From assembly GCF_042477335.2 (NCBI RefSeq), contig NC_091248.1, forward strand, positions 118,634,501-118,698,500: 64,000 nt of DNA, given 5' to 3'. This document shows, piece by piece, positions 32,330 to 43,333 of this stretch. The translations under genes were made by a program, and so were the position numbers. Below the pieces are notes generated by a model. It was not told the origin of the DNA and made no database searches. It was given only the letters and a program-made list of their open reading frames with translations. Origin of the DNA: Ovis canadensis (Eukaryota > Chordata > Mammalia > Artiodactyla > Bovidae). How positions within the stretch are numbered: the stretch's first letter is position 1; each line of letters starts with the position of its first letter.

Positions 32330-32855
32330 TTTAAAGATGATCATAAATGAAGTAAGTCAGACAGAGAAAGACAGATGCCATATCATATGTTAGTGCATAT
32401 ATGTGGCATCTAGGAAAATGGTACGGATGAACATATTTGCAGGGCAGGAATAGAGACAGACGCAGAGGACGGGGCTGTGGACACAGGTGGGGAAGGGGAG
32501 GATGGGACGAACTGGGAGATGAGGATCGACATGTATACACTGTGTTTTTCCTGTGCTTAGCAGATTCTTTGCAACCCCGTGGACTGTAGACCACCAGACA
32601 CCTCTGTCCATGGGGATTCTCCAGGCAAGAATACTGGAGTGGGTTCATGTATACATTATCATGTGTAAAATAGGTAGCTAGTGGGAAGCCGCTGTGTAGC
32701 CCGGAGCCCACTCTAGTGTTCTGTGACAACCTGAAGGGGTGGGATAGGGGTGTGGGAGGGAGGCGATACAGATACACTTATGGCTGATTTCCACTGTGCA
32801 GCAGAATCTAACACAGTGCTGTAAAGCAATTATGCTCCAATAAAAAATATAAAAC
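32330..32855 (+). mobile_element. L1 LINE 3' end with a partial SINE inside
   Basis: It contains GAAGTAAGTCAGACAGAGAA, GAACTGGGAGATGAGGATCG and a final CTCCAATAAAAAATATAAAA. A 5'-truncated antisense Bov-tA lies at about 32556-32645. Confidence 0.8.
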
Positions 32856-33107
32856 AGTGAGGGCCTGTGGAAGTGTGGGGTGTGGTCCAGGACAGAATGT
32901 TCGAGCTGTTTCAGGTTTTATTTCAGGGCCAAGATTCAGTGAACTGTTTGAAGTCTGGATCCAGCCAGTTGATGAGTCTCTGGGAGGAGGATCCCTCTGG
33001 GAGATACTGCTGGGAGTTTGGTGTGCAGAACATGAAGTAAAGCAGGGAGCGAAGGGTCAGAGGAGATGATGCTATTAGCTGCTGTAGTGAAAATACGCTT
33101 CTCTCTC

Positions 33108-33240
33108 TCTTTGTAAATATTTTTTTGGCTGCTCTGCCCAGCTTGTGGCTTGTGTGTTCTTAGTTCTGCTACCAGGGATTGAACCTAGGTCCTCTGCAGT
33201 GGAAGTGCCGAGTCCTAGCCATTGGCCAGCCAGGGAATCC
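33108..33240 (-). repeat. CHR-type SINE, antisense
   Basis: It runs from TTTTTTTGGCTGCTCTGCCC to GCCAGCCAGGGAATCC. Confidence 0.75.
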
Positions 33241-33634
33241 TGAAAACAAGCCTAATGAGCAGCGTATGGGGGAATTGTTAGTAAGACTCTGCGGTAATTA
33301 TGTTACTTGTCACAGGAGTTGCTGTGACAGAAGTCACCCACTACCAGAGCCGAACACTAAGACGGTGGAGGAGGGGTTCTCTCTCCTGATGGTGGGGTGT
33401 GAGCGGCGCTGTTCCTAACTTCTGCAGCCCCTTGGCTCCTGTAACCTGGGGTGGCTGCAGGCTCAGCTTACCCATACACCAAGCTTACTCTCCTCTGTCC
33501 CCCAGTGGCTGGTGTCGTCTTTTACTTTAATTGAAGTATAGTTCACATACTACAAAGTTCCCTTTTTTTTTGGTCTTATTTATTTTAAATGAAACAAAAA
33601 TGCATCTTTTTAATGATTAAAGTGTACCCTCCGG
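33241..33634. other. Intergenic sequence without a recognised gene
   Basis: A short antisense LINE-like piece occurs at 33523-33570. I recognise nothing else. Confidence 0.5.
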
Positions 33635-33770
33635 GGACTTCCCTGGCGGTCCAGTGGTTAAGACTTTGCACTTTGAATGCAGGGGACACATGTTCCATCC
33701 TTGCTCAGGAAACTAAGACCCTTCAAGCTGGAAGCTGCAACCTAACAATAAATAAATAATAAAAGTAAGG
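33635..33770 (+). repeat. CHR-type SINE
   Basis: It runs from GGGGACTTCCCTGGCGGTCC to an A-rich tail AACAATAAATAAATAATAAA. Confidence 0.85.
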
Positions 33771-34590
33771 GTACAATCCGGTGGTTTGTAATATAGTCGC
33801 AAAGTTGCTGTGACTCTATTAGTTGCGCAACCATCACCACTGTCTAATTCCAGAACATTCTCTCATCACTTCAAGAGCTTGCCCCTCTCTTCACCTGCTG
33901 TGGGCAGCAGCTTGGGTGATGCTGCAAAGGAGGAGCAGGGCTTCGGGAGGGCTCAGACCCTCTCCCACACTCGACTTCAAGTGAGGAGGTTTCAGGGCTG
34001 CCCTGAAGGTCATCGGCGTCTGTACGGGGCACCCAGGCAAACTGTGTGGCCTCAGACTTTGGCAGGTGTGGGTGCTGGGAAGCTGCTTGGCGAGGCAGGC
34101 ATGATGGAGACCACGGTGGGATGGCAATGTCCCCGGGGGTGGTGGTGGTGGTGGTGACATTCAGGACAGACCCCTCCCCCCCGCACCAATGACATCTTCC
34201 CTCTTCCCCCAGCACTGGTCTCAGCTCTGGAATCCACACCTGTGGGGTTATAGCTTAAGAGTCAGCGGTTGAACATGCCTTGTGGGGATGTTATCACCAC
34301 AGCCTGATTCTCTGAGAGAGCTTATCTCTGGGCTGAGGGAAGGTGGAGCTCTAAGGCTGAGAAAGGAAGGAGGAGGGACTGCCTTCTAGAAAGCAGAGGA
34401 AGGAGGGAAGATCAGGGTTAGCAAAATTCTGCTGGGCCATGCAGACGGCACGCACTTGGCTTTGTCCTCAGCCTCCATTTGTCGTCCCCACACTTCTGAG
34501 GAAGGCATTAAAGGGCTCCTTCACCATCTCCTGGATCAGTCCTGTGATGGTAAGAACTCAAAGTTTTAAGAAGAACATATATTACTGTCC
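33771..34590. other. Intergenic sequence with a (GGT)n run
   Basis: There is no gene. A GGT repeat of six units lies at 34137-34155. Confidence 0.55.
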
Positions 34591-34591
34591 T

Positions 34592-34812
34592 GGGCTTCCC
34601 AGGTAGCTCAGTGGTAAAGAATCTATCTGCCTGCCAGGCAGGAGACACAGGTTCCATCCCTGGGTCAGGAAGATCCCCTGGAGAAGGAAATGGCAACCCA
34701 GTCCAGTATTCTTGCCTGGAGAATCCCACGGACAGAGAAGCCCGGTGAGCTACAGTTCATGGGGTCGCAAAACAGTCAGACACAGCTTAGCGACTAAACA
34801 TTAACAACAACA
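34592..34812 (+). repeat. Bov-tA type SINE
   Basis: It runs from GGGCTTCCCAGGTAGCTCAG to TTAGCGACTAAACATTAACA. Confidence 0.9.
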
Positions 34813-34937
34813 GTATTTCTTTCCCACGTAGACTTAGAAAGTGTTCCCAGGATCAGTCTCTGGAGGGTGAAAGGAAACAACTGCATAGAGGAAGAAGTCA
34901 ATGCTTATCCTGTGGAAATACTGTGTGGATGATACAT

Positions 34938-35147
34938 GTGTGTGCTCGGTCATGTCTGACTCTTTGCAGTTCTATGGACTGTAGCTGGCCAGGCTCTTTT
35001 GTCCATGGAATTTCCCAGGCAAGAATACTGGAGTGGGTTGCTATTTCCTTCTCCAGGGGATCTTCCCGACCCAGGAATCAAACCTGCGTCTCTTGCATCT
35101 CCTGCATTGCAGGCGGATTCTTTATCACGGCAACGCCTGGGAAGCCC
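34938..35147 (-). repeat. Bov-tA type SINE, antisense
   Basis: It runs from TGTGTGCTCGGTCATGTC to CAACGCCTGGGAAGCCC. Confidence 0.9.
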
Positions 35148-35160
35148 TTGGATAACATAT

Positions 35161-35362
35161 TTGTTGTTGTTTAGCGGCTCAGTCATGTTTGACTGTTTGC
35201 GACCCCATGGACTGTAGCCCACCAGGCTCCTCTGTCCATGGGATTTCCCAAGCAAGAATACTGGAGTGGGTTGCCGTGTCCTTTTCCAGGAGACCTTCCC
35301 AACTCAGGGACTGACTGAACCCAGGTCTTCTGCATTAGCAGGTGGATTCTTTACCATTGAGG
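35161..35362 (-). repeat. Bov-tA type SINE, antisense, missing its head
   Basis: It runs from TTGTTGTTGTTTAGCGGCTC to TTCTTTACCATTGAGG and lies 14 bp from the previous SINE in the same orientation. Confidence 0.85.
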
Positions 35363-36760
35363 TTAATTTAATTGCACTGAATATAAATGCATTGCAAAGT
35401 TATTGCTATGGGCTTTTTTTTATTGTTTTTCTAAGACAGCAGGCACGTGACATAAAATCTGATAGTTTTTAATCATTTTTAAGTTTACAGTTCAGCAGCG
35501 TTAAGTACATTCACATCGTTGTGCAATCACCTGCTTTCTGTTTTTAAAGAGCAACATTTTGACGTGCATGGCAGAGTCGGTCCCCCTCAGTATGGCAGGG
35601 CCTGTACCCTCCCCATACCCCCAGAAGGCAAATGTCCCCGTCTCGAGAGAGGGGGCTTTCGACAGCCCTCTGCTTCCACAGCTCCACCTCCACACAAAGT
35701 GAGGCTTGACCAGCCTTGCGGGGCCATTTGGTGGACAGAACCAAGGATGCGGAGCCCACAGACCCCACGCTGCTGGGAAGGCACCGACCCCGACCCTGTG
35801 AGTCACCCTAGCTTGGCTGACCCTGGCTTGGCCTTGGCAGGGCTGTGTGCCACCTCAGCTCCCGCCCAGAGCTTTCCCAGGCTGGATAAACCAGGGCAGA
35901 GAGGGGAGAAAAGCGTCCTTAGCCTGGGAACCACTGGGGCTCCGGTCGCCCAGGGCAGCTGTCAGCTGGCCAGGCCCTGCCCTTCTCAGGACCCATGTCA
36001 GCTGCCCCCTGGCTTGTCAGGTCTGCTGCCACCCAGAGCCCCTTCGGATAAGAAGCCCTTTCACACCTGTCCAGGGGCCACGAGAGCAAAGGGTGGGTCC
36101 GCCTGAATCTGCCAGAAAAACAACTCGGCCCACATTCCGCCCGTGCAGGTCAGGGAATTAGCTCCGTGGTGGGAAGGACAACCTGTGGTGAGGTTTGGTG
36201 GTAGGATTACTGAACTGTGGGCTCCAGAATTATGGTCAGGAGAGGAGGGGTGAAGGCTGAGGGCAAGGAGAGTCAGAGGGGCAGGTAGGGAGCCCAGCGT
36301 TGATCAAAGGTGAGACGGCTCCCTGGCCCCGTGTCAGGGAGGTTGGCAGCAGGCCTCTGCTCACTGTAGCCTGGAAGAAGTTACAGGCTGGCAGCACAAC
36401 CCAGTGCAACAGCTGGGTGGGGGTGAGGCGTGGCTGCTGGACAAGCCAGGGAGGGAAGTTAATTGGCCTTGACAGGCGCCAGCAGTTAAGCGGCCCTTCT
36501 CACCTGCCTATTGCTCTCCTTAGTAACCTTTGCTCAGCCAGGAATCTCCCCTTCCTCCTCTGCCTGTTCCAGCCCGTCCCAAGCAGCCAAGTCTGAACTC
36601 TCAGTTCACATCAACCCCGCTGAACTCTGAGCTGAGGCTCCAGCTTCCGCCTGCCTTGCCCTCCTCTGAGTTCACTCCCGCAGCCATCTCGCCTCAGGAG
36701 TTTTTCGGGGGTCTAATCTGTACCGCAGTGGGTTTGCTTTTAAGCCTAGGCAAGGTGATT
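35363..36760. other. Intergenic, moderately GC-rich, no recognised gene
   Basis: Positions 35520-36120 are open for 195 codons on the plus strand. The composition is simply GC-rich and stop-poor, the translated text shows no domain, and there is no splice or promoter support. I do not call a gene. Confidence 0.55.
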
Positions 36761-36955
36761 AATGTGCACGCTGTCGTGTCCAACTCTTTGCGGCCCCGTG
36801 GACTGTAGCCCATCAGACTCCTCTGTCCTTGGGGATCTCCAGGCAAGAATACTGGAGTGGGTTGCCATTTCCTTCTCCAGGGGATCTTCATGACCCAGAG
36901 ATTGAACCTGGGTCTCCTGCATTGACAAGTGGATTCTTTACCACTGCACCGCCCC
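36761..36955 (-). repeat. Bov-tA type SINE, antisense
   Basis: It runs from GTGCACGCTGTCGTGTCC to CTTTACCACTGCACCG. Confidence 0.9.
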
Positions 36956-37330
36956 CCACCAAAAAAACCCCACAACCTGAATTTACCAGGTTTGTGGACT
37001 GTTGTAAGCTTTCATCAATATTTTTGTTCTTTAAAGCATATCAGCTCTTATGTAATACTGAACTTGGGCCATGCGTGCAAAAGTCTTAATTTCAAAACTT
37101 GGCCCTAAGATTACTCTCTGTCAGTGAAACTTACAGGATAATTTACATATAAGGGAGGAGATGGGTCACCTAAAGAAGTGAATCATCTAAGACAGAGACC
37201 TGGAAGTACTTGAAGATATTTGGGAAACTTGCAGCCAATCAAGGGCTCTAGGGCTTCAGTCCCAGATAAGTCAAGGTGGATTCCAGGAATCTGTACTTAA
37301 TATCCCAAGTGGATCTGATGCAGGTGATGC
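36956..37330. other. Intergenic, MER5-like scrap
   Basis: Positions 37220-37330 resemble a MER5-type DNA transposon remnant (GGAATCTGTACTTAATATCC). Nothing else is recognised. Confidence 0.4.
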
Positions 37331-37607
37331 CAATCACCCCTGAGAAACATGGGGTCCCCTCTGAGAGGTATGGCTGGAAGGTGATGGACAGAGTTAAGAA
37401 AGCTGGAATCTGTCTGAAGAAAGGGAGGGAACATAGGAAAAGCGGGCACCCCTCATACCTTGTGGGCAGGAGTATAAAATCCTGTAACCTCTGTGGAAAA
37501 CACTTTGATGGTGCTTCAAAAATTTAAATGTAGATATTAACCTATGACTTGGCGGTTCCATTCGTAGGTATATACTTAAAGAAATTGAAAACAGGTACTC
37601 AAACCAA

Positions 37608-37816
37608 TGGGTTTCCCAGGTGGCTCCGTGGTAAAGAATCTGCCTGCCAGGATAGAAGACACAGTTGATGTGAATTCCATCCTGGGTCAGGAAGATCCCC
37701 TGGAAGAGGAAATGACAATCCACTCCAGTGTTCTTGCCTGAAGAATCCCATGGACAGGGCAGCCTGGAGGGCTGCAGCCCATGGGGTTACACAGTCAGAC
37801 ACAATTGAGCACGAAC
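37608..37816 (+). repeat. Bov-tA type SINE
   Basis: It runs from TGGGTTTCCCAGGTGGCTCC to ACACAATTGAGCACGAAC. Confidence 0.88.
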
Positions 37817-37855
37817 AACTCAGTCCACTATTCACACAAATACACGTGTGCGTGT

Positions 37856-38065
37856 GCAGTAAGTTGTTTCAGTTGTGTCCGACTCTGCGACCCTATGGAC
37901 TGTAGCCTGCCAGGCTCCTCGGTGGAATTCTCCAGGCCCAAATACTGGAGTGGGTTGCCAAGCCCTCCTCCAGGGGGTTTCCTGACCCGGGGATTAAAAC
38001 TGTGTCTCTTACATCTCCTGCATTGGCAGGCAGCTTCTTTACCACTAGCACCACCTGGGAAGCCC
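37856..38065 (-). repeat. Bov-tA type SINE, antisense
   Basis: It runs from GCAGTAAGTTGTTTCAGTTG to CACCACCTGGGAAGCCC and forms an inverted pair with the SINE at 37608-37816. Confidence 0.9.
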
Positions 38066-38200
38066 AAACAAATCCATGAACACATGTTTGTTGCAGAACT
38101 ATTCACAATAGCCAAAAGGTGGAAAAAACCCAAGTATCCATCGAGTGATGAATGGACTTCTGTGTTACGTGAATTTCCCCCCAGTAAAATAAAACAAAGA

Positions 38201-38734
38201 AAAAAATTGGAGGGCAGGGGTGGGGGCAGGGGAAATGTCCAGGGGAACAGACCCTCTGTGAGACAGGGAAGTCTGTTGGGCTCTCCTCCCCTCCACGGGA
38301 GATATCCCTGAAGACTTTCCAACACCTTTGCTCTGCTTTCCTACTCACCAAGCAACCTTCTGATTATTAATGTGGTCTCCTAGGAGCTTGGTGCTTGTGC
38401 TGAAAACAAGATATCTGAGCTACCGGAAGTGGCTGTTACAGTCAGGAGCTGGCTGATGTCTCCTGATGAAGTACTCCTTTGACTTGGAGGGGTACCCATG
38501 CATCTCTGCTGAGCTTGCTGCCTGCGACAGAGTCAGTACAGTCCCACCTTAGCACTACTGTGCGAATTGTTGCTTTGGTGAGCAAACATTTACTGAGAGA
38601 TGACTCTGTGCCAGGCACTGATTTTAGGCTCTGGGAATTTAGCATTGAACGTGATGGACACAGTCCCTTCCCTCATGATGCTTACATTCAAGTGATCAAA
38701 TAACACACATGACGAACTGAACATGTGTGCATGC
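38201..38734. other. Intergenic, L2-like remnant at its right end
   Basis: Positions 38575-38700 (AACATTTACTGAGAGATGAC, GTGCCAGGCACTGATTTTAG) match a common ancient L2-class repeat. There is no gene. Confidence 0.5.
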
Positions 38735-38940
38735 ATGCAAAGTCGCTTCAGTCGTGTCCAACTCTGTGTGACCCCAGGGACTGTAGCCCATCAGGCTCCT
38801 CTGTCCATGGGATTCTCCAGACAAGAACACTGGAGTGGGTTACCATGCCCTCCTCTGGGGGATCTTTCCAACCTTGGGATGGACCTGTGTCTCCTGCACT
38901 GGCAGGTGGGTTCTTTACCACTAGTGGTACCTGGGAAGCC
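38735..38940 (-). repeat. Bov-tA type SINE, antisense
   Basis: It runs from GCAAAGTCGCTTCAGTCGTG to GTGGTACCTGGGAAGCC. Confidence 0.9.
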
Positions 38941-39739
38941 TGAACTGAACGTAGTAATGGGCAAAAAGAAATAACAAATAACAGATCTTCTCATTGTTCT
39001 TGGTCTGCGTGAGAAAAGGTTTGTGTGAAAATTTCTAAGAACTCACTCTCCCTTGTCTCAGCAGTGGTGACAGCTGCCTTCTCTTTCAGATTCCCTATCT
39101 CCGGCCAGTTACCAAGACATGCCACCACACCTGCTCCCACGCATCCCTTCCCTTGCCCACTAGTATCCTGGATAGTCTACAGCAATGGAACCCACCCAGA
39201 AGTCCTGCTCCAGCTGGTTTTCATGACCATGTGATTGACCCGGAATTGAAACACGATAATGGAATGCTTCTAAATACGCATTCTTCTTGGAAAATGTCTG
39301 AGGCTTTTTTCTTAATTTTTTAAAATGGAATCAGAGGACTTGGTTCTTGGACAGACTGTTGGTGTGCGGTAAGACGAAAAGGTGGAGTGGCCATGTTCTA
39401 ACACACCCATGTTTCTTGGTCACACTTGGTTTCTAAACCCAAATAGCATTTTCCATCCAAGGTCTGCCCTAGACTGTGAGCAGGGAATCACAATCCTATT
39501 TTTCTCTCTGGTTTCTGATGCTCCCCATCCTCAATTGCCACTTTGCAAAATGAAGGCACTTCCTTAGCTGATTTAGTTTGAACTTATGCTGAGTAGGGTG
39601 GGAGGGATGTTGGTAAGGTGAGCTGCATCCGGTCATGTTCTGCTCCTGGACTCGGTCCTTTGTGAAAGTTTGCCAGGCTGTGTATTCATGATCTGAGCCC
39701 TTTTCTGTAGATATATTTACTTTAAGCAAAAATGACAAT
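38941..39739. other. Intergenic sequence without a recognised gene
   Basis: There is no nameable repeat or coding structure. Confidence 0.55.
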
Positions 39740-40038
39740 TGGGGCTTCCCTGGTGGCTCAGTGGTAAAGAATCCACCTACCAATGCAGGAGGCACAGACA
39801 GGGTTTGATCCCTGGTCCGGAAGATCCCACAGGCCACGGAGCAACTCAACCTGTGTACCACAGCTACTGAGCCTGTGCTCCAGAGTCCATGCTCTGCGAC
39901 AAGAGAAACCGTCGCAACAAGAAGCCCGCGCACCACAGCTAGAGAGCAGTCCTTGCTCGCCGCAACTAGAGAAAAGTCCGCGCAGCAACAAAGACCCAGT
40001 ACAGCCCAAAATAAGTAAAGAAATAATCTTTAAAATTG
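39740..40038 (+). repeat. Long CHR-type SINE
   Basis: It runs from GGGGCTTCCCTGGTGGCTCA through CTACTGAGCCTGTGCTCCAG to an A-rich tail. The tRNA-like head is close to that of Bov-tA, but the body is the long CHR type. Confidence 0.88.
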
Positions 40039-40939
40039 AAAGCAAGGCATATGTACTAAGAAACTTTTACAAAGGTGCTCTTCTCAATGCTCTTTATGAT
40101 ATTAAAAATTGGAAATATCTTGCATGCATGAGAGGGTTGGTAACATAACATTTATCATATCTGCAAAACAGAATATTACATAGCCATTGGAAATGTTGAC
40201 AAAAGTGTACATTTATTCACTGAGAGGTGTTGAGTAAACAATATAATATGAAATAAGTTAGAAAAGAAAGTATATTCCAAAATATTAAGGAAGTGATCAT
40301 CTTTGGGCAGAATATTGGTGTTAATAAACTAATCTGAGGTGCTTGTTACAAATTCCTGAGTCCCCACATCCAGAGATTCTCTTTCAGTCTTCCCCAACCG
40401 CCAACCATACATATCTATACACCTAGGTAATTGTTATGTTCCTATCCTTTTGGGGGGCCTTGGACCCTTTCAGATCTGATGTAAACTATGGATTCTTGCC
40501 CCCAAAATGAATGGACACACCAAATCTTGGATACAATTTGGTGGACCATGACTTTAGTTAAGAACCCCTAGTACGGGGTGAAAGGTTGACCTCTCCTCAT
40601 TTTCCTCTCGTCCTTTTCTCGGAAGACTCTTTGCTCCCATCTCCTTAAAGGTCAAGAACCTCTGCCGGGCAGCCCAGGCCCCAGGGTCATTGCCAGGGTC
40701 AGAGCACATTCCTTTTGTGTGTTTTTGTAGGGTTCCTGGTGCCACCCAGAGGGAACCCACCTGGTGGGTCACTAGGCAGTGGGTTGCCCGCGGGGGGGCC
40801 CTGAGGCCTGCTTTGAGAGCATGCCTGTGTCGCCCAAGGCTTTCTTCCCACTGGGGCAGGATGGCGCCCCCCGGAGTGCAGCCTTCTCCCACGCCTCCTG
40901 CTTCCTCCCCTCGCTGTAAAAAGTTTTGATGCTCCTTTT
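40039..40939. other. Intergenic, small MER5-like remnant
   Basis: Positions 40335-40400 (CTTGTTACAAATTCCTGAGT, CATCCAGAGATTCTC) resemble a MER5 DNA-transposon remnant. There is no gene. Confidence 0.5.
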
Positions 40940-41310
40940 TTCTCACTTTTTATTTTGTGTTGGGGTATAGCCGATTAACAAAGACGTGATAGCTTCAGGT
41001 GAACAGTGAAAGGACCCAGCCATGCATAAACACACAGCCATTCTCCCCCAAACTCCCCTCCCATCCAGGCTGCCACATAACACTGAGCAACGTTCTCTGT
41101 GCCGTACAGTAGGCACTTTAAATATAGCAGTGTGTACATGTCTGTCTCCAGCTCCCTAACTGTCCCTTCCCCCCAGTCTCTCCCCCACCTCTCCCAGCAA
41201 CCATAGGTTCGGTCTCTAAGTCTGTGAGTCTCTTTCCCTTTTGTAAGTTCATTCGAATCATGTATGTACCCAACGTTGATGCTGCTTCTTGATGACAACA
41301 GAAGCCCCTC
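40940..41310 (-). mobile_element. L1 LINE 3' end, antisense
   Basis: The plus strand reads TTTATTTTGTGTTGGGGTAT, CATAACACTGAGCAACGTTC and TCTCCCAGCAACCATAGG, the reverse of an artiodactyl L1 3' end. It lies just beyond the DENND2A poly(A) site. Confidence 0.75.
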
Positions 41311-41439
41311 CATTCATCCTACATGTGTGGCGTGTACGACTACACGTGCTGTTCTGGGCCCTACACGAGATGAGAAAATCTCTTGCAGTAAAATAGGAAT
41401 GGCTGTGGGTTGCGGACTTTAAGGTGAGCAGCATCATAA

Positions 41440-42327
41440 ACTTTAGGGCCCTAAGAATATTTTATTAACATCTTACGAAGAGATAGCCTCTTTTTGTGTA
41501 TACCTGTAAAAGTGGTGGAATCCCGGGCAGGGGCGCGCTCTGCGGCCTCTGAGGGAAAAGAGGCCGTCCAGGAGAATCAGGACCTTTTGGGACCAGAGGC
41601 GTTGGCGACGTGACGACAAGTGGGCTCGGCCAGCAGGTGGCGTCACCGGCCGGGCTGAAAGAGCTGTTCATCCCAGGAAACCAGATCCTGCTGCTGTCCC
41701 GTCCTCCTTTCCAGCACAGACCGCACTCCACTCCCTGCGATCCTTTCCCAGAGAGGACTCCCGCCCTGACACCCGCGGCATGGGGTCTGCAGTGCCCGCG
41801 GGTGTTGCCACGGTGTCTCTCCCTTGACCCCCCAATCTGTCCCCAGTTCTGCCACGGGGAGCATCTCGGTTCCAAGTCCCTGGGGGCAGCTCCTTGCCAG
41901 TCTCCTCCCCTTGGCTCCAGCATGAGCTGCCAGGCAGGATGAACCCGGGAAAGGTTCATGACACAGGACACGACAGCTGTCTTAGCCTTGGCGTAATAAA
42001 AAGAAAACCCAAACACTTTTCTTCTTCTTTTTTAATATCTAAGATTAAAAAAAAAATAAACAAACGCCCCGAATCCAACAAACCAAAACAATCCCTTTGA
42101 ACGTGCCTGGTCCCAGGTCCCATGTCCAATGCTGTTCTGAAGAAGCTGCCTGCCTGCAGCTCTGGGGTCCTGTCCCTGAGGACACCCCAGGGGTGGGCGG
42201 AAACCATCCAGGCCTTCATCCCAGCACCTGGGACAACCAAGGACTGGCTTCTCAGGAAGGCCGCCAGGACTGTTTTTAAGATGTGGTTGCCCTGGGAGGA
42301 AGTTTTCCCTGGATTCTGGGTTGAGGG
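41440..42327 (-). other. DENND2A: DENND2A 3' UTR
   Basis: This follows the stop codon at 42330-42328 and runs to just past the poly(A) signal at 41466-41461. Its end is inferred as 15-25 nt beyond that signal. One open frame of 183 codons falls here by chance and is not a gene. Confidence 0.75.
41461..41466 (-). promoter_or_regulatory. DENND2A: Poly(A) signal AATAAA of DENND2A
   Basis: The plus strand reads TTTATT, so the minus strand has a consensus AATAAA about 865 nt after the stop. A variant ATTAAA at 42036-42031 could serve a shorter 3' UTR. Confidence 0.7.
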
Positions 42328-42359
42328 CTATTTCTTGTGGAGAAACTTCATTTTATTGC
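42328..42359 (-). CDS. DENND2A: DENND2A last coding exon
   Basis: After the acceptor CTTTTTTTAG it reads GC AAT AAA ATG AAG, giving NKMKFLHKK and a TAG stop at 42330-42328. The split Gly codon is completed by the previous exon. The ending GLGNKMKFLHKK is shared by DENND2 family members. Confidence 0.95.
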
Positions 42360-43246
42360 CTAAAAAAAGAAAACGAGAACATTGCACCAGGCAGACAGAG
42401 GAGCCGAGTTAAAATCCTGCCCTTTTCACACCAGCTGTGGTGTGGACAGCTGGGGCTCCCACACGGCCCCCCGAGCTTCACCCCAGGGCCCAGGAGAAGT
42501 TGGGGGGGGATTCCCCTGCCTGCGTGCCCCCTGCACTCCTCATGCGCCTCCCCTGTGAACAGGGATCTTTTGAAGGGAAGACTGTCAGAGCTGCAGACTA
42601 TCAGTTGCTTCTGAAATGATGACACAGGAAGCACGGACTGTCACGCCTCCCTGGGAGCCGAGGGGGGACAAACGCAGGCCCAGCCTTGCAGGAGGTCGGT
42701 GGTCCCTTCCCAGGCACCAGCCCCCGGGTGAGGCTCTAAGCAGGACCCCTGCAGGCCCTGCGGGGGCTGGCCTTACCGCAGCTCTTCCTCACTGGGGCCT
42801 GCTCCCTCCCTCTCTCATGCTTTTTGCTTTCTTCTCCTCCTCCATTTCCTAGCAAGGGCCTTTTTTGGCTGGTTAAACTGAAATTTTTACATTTCCACTA
42901 TTCAGGGTCATCTGGAGACTGGCCCAGGTCTCTACCTCCAGGCCCCCTTCTCTGGTTCCATTCATCATATTTCTAAGCCCCACTCCCCAAAAGACTGAAG
43001 CTGTGGGAGGTAAGACTGAAAGAAGAGCAACACAGTCAGGGCCCAGGAGGGCAGGGAGGGGGCCGTGTGTCCTTAGCTTCCGCTCCGGGGACAGGGCAGG
43101 ACAGGAGGGTGGTAAGATGCCAACTGGGCCCAGTGGGCGCAGGCCTCAGAGGTCAGCGTCATGAGCCCCGGCCCCAGTGGCAGGAACTGGCCAAGACCCC
43201 GTGGCCCCGGGGGCTGCTGCCGGGAACCCAGACCCCTGGGCCTCAC
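42360..43246 (-). other. DENND2A: DENND2A last intron
   Basis: The 887-nt intron is GC-rich. No repeat is named and no extra exon is supported. Confidence 0.7.
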
Positions 43247-43333
43247 CTAGTCCCTTCAGGAACTTGTTGACACCACTGTGTTCTCCGCTGGGGAGTGTTT
43301 CCAGGTACTCCTGGGCTCGGACCTCAAATAGAC
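43247..43333 (-). CDS. DENND2A: DENND2A exon encoding LFEVRAQEYLETLPSGEHSG
   Basis: The 87-nt exon runs from acceptor GTCAACAG (ending 43334) to donor GTGAGG (43246). It encodes the C-terminal tail after the dDENN core, ending VNKFLKGLG. Both borders split glycine codons, in phase with its neighbours. Confidence 0.97.

Larger units (their letters stand above)
37400..38200 (+). mobile_element. L1 LINE fragment split by two SINEs
   Basis: L1 text at 37440-37605 (GGCAGGAGTATAAAATCCTG) resumes at about 38066-38170 (CATGTTTGTTGCAGAACTAT, then AATAGCCAAAAGGTGGAAAA). The two opposed SINEs between them are listed separately. Confidence 0.75.

Noticed and set aside
33891..34160. Open frames with runs of His, Pro or Trp
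   Set aside because: They are readings of the (GGT)n repeat at 34137-34155.
35519..36106. 195-codon plus-strand open frame in intergenic DNA
   Set aside because: The sequence is GC-rich with no domain, promoter or splice support. The translation looks like non-coding reading.
41465..42016. 183-codon open frame on the DENND2A strand
   Set aside because: It falls wholly in the DENND2A 3' UTR and has no recognisable domain.
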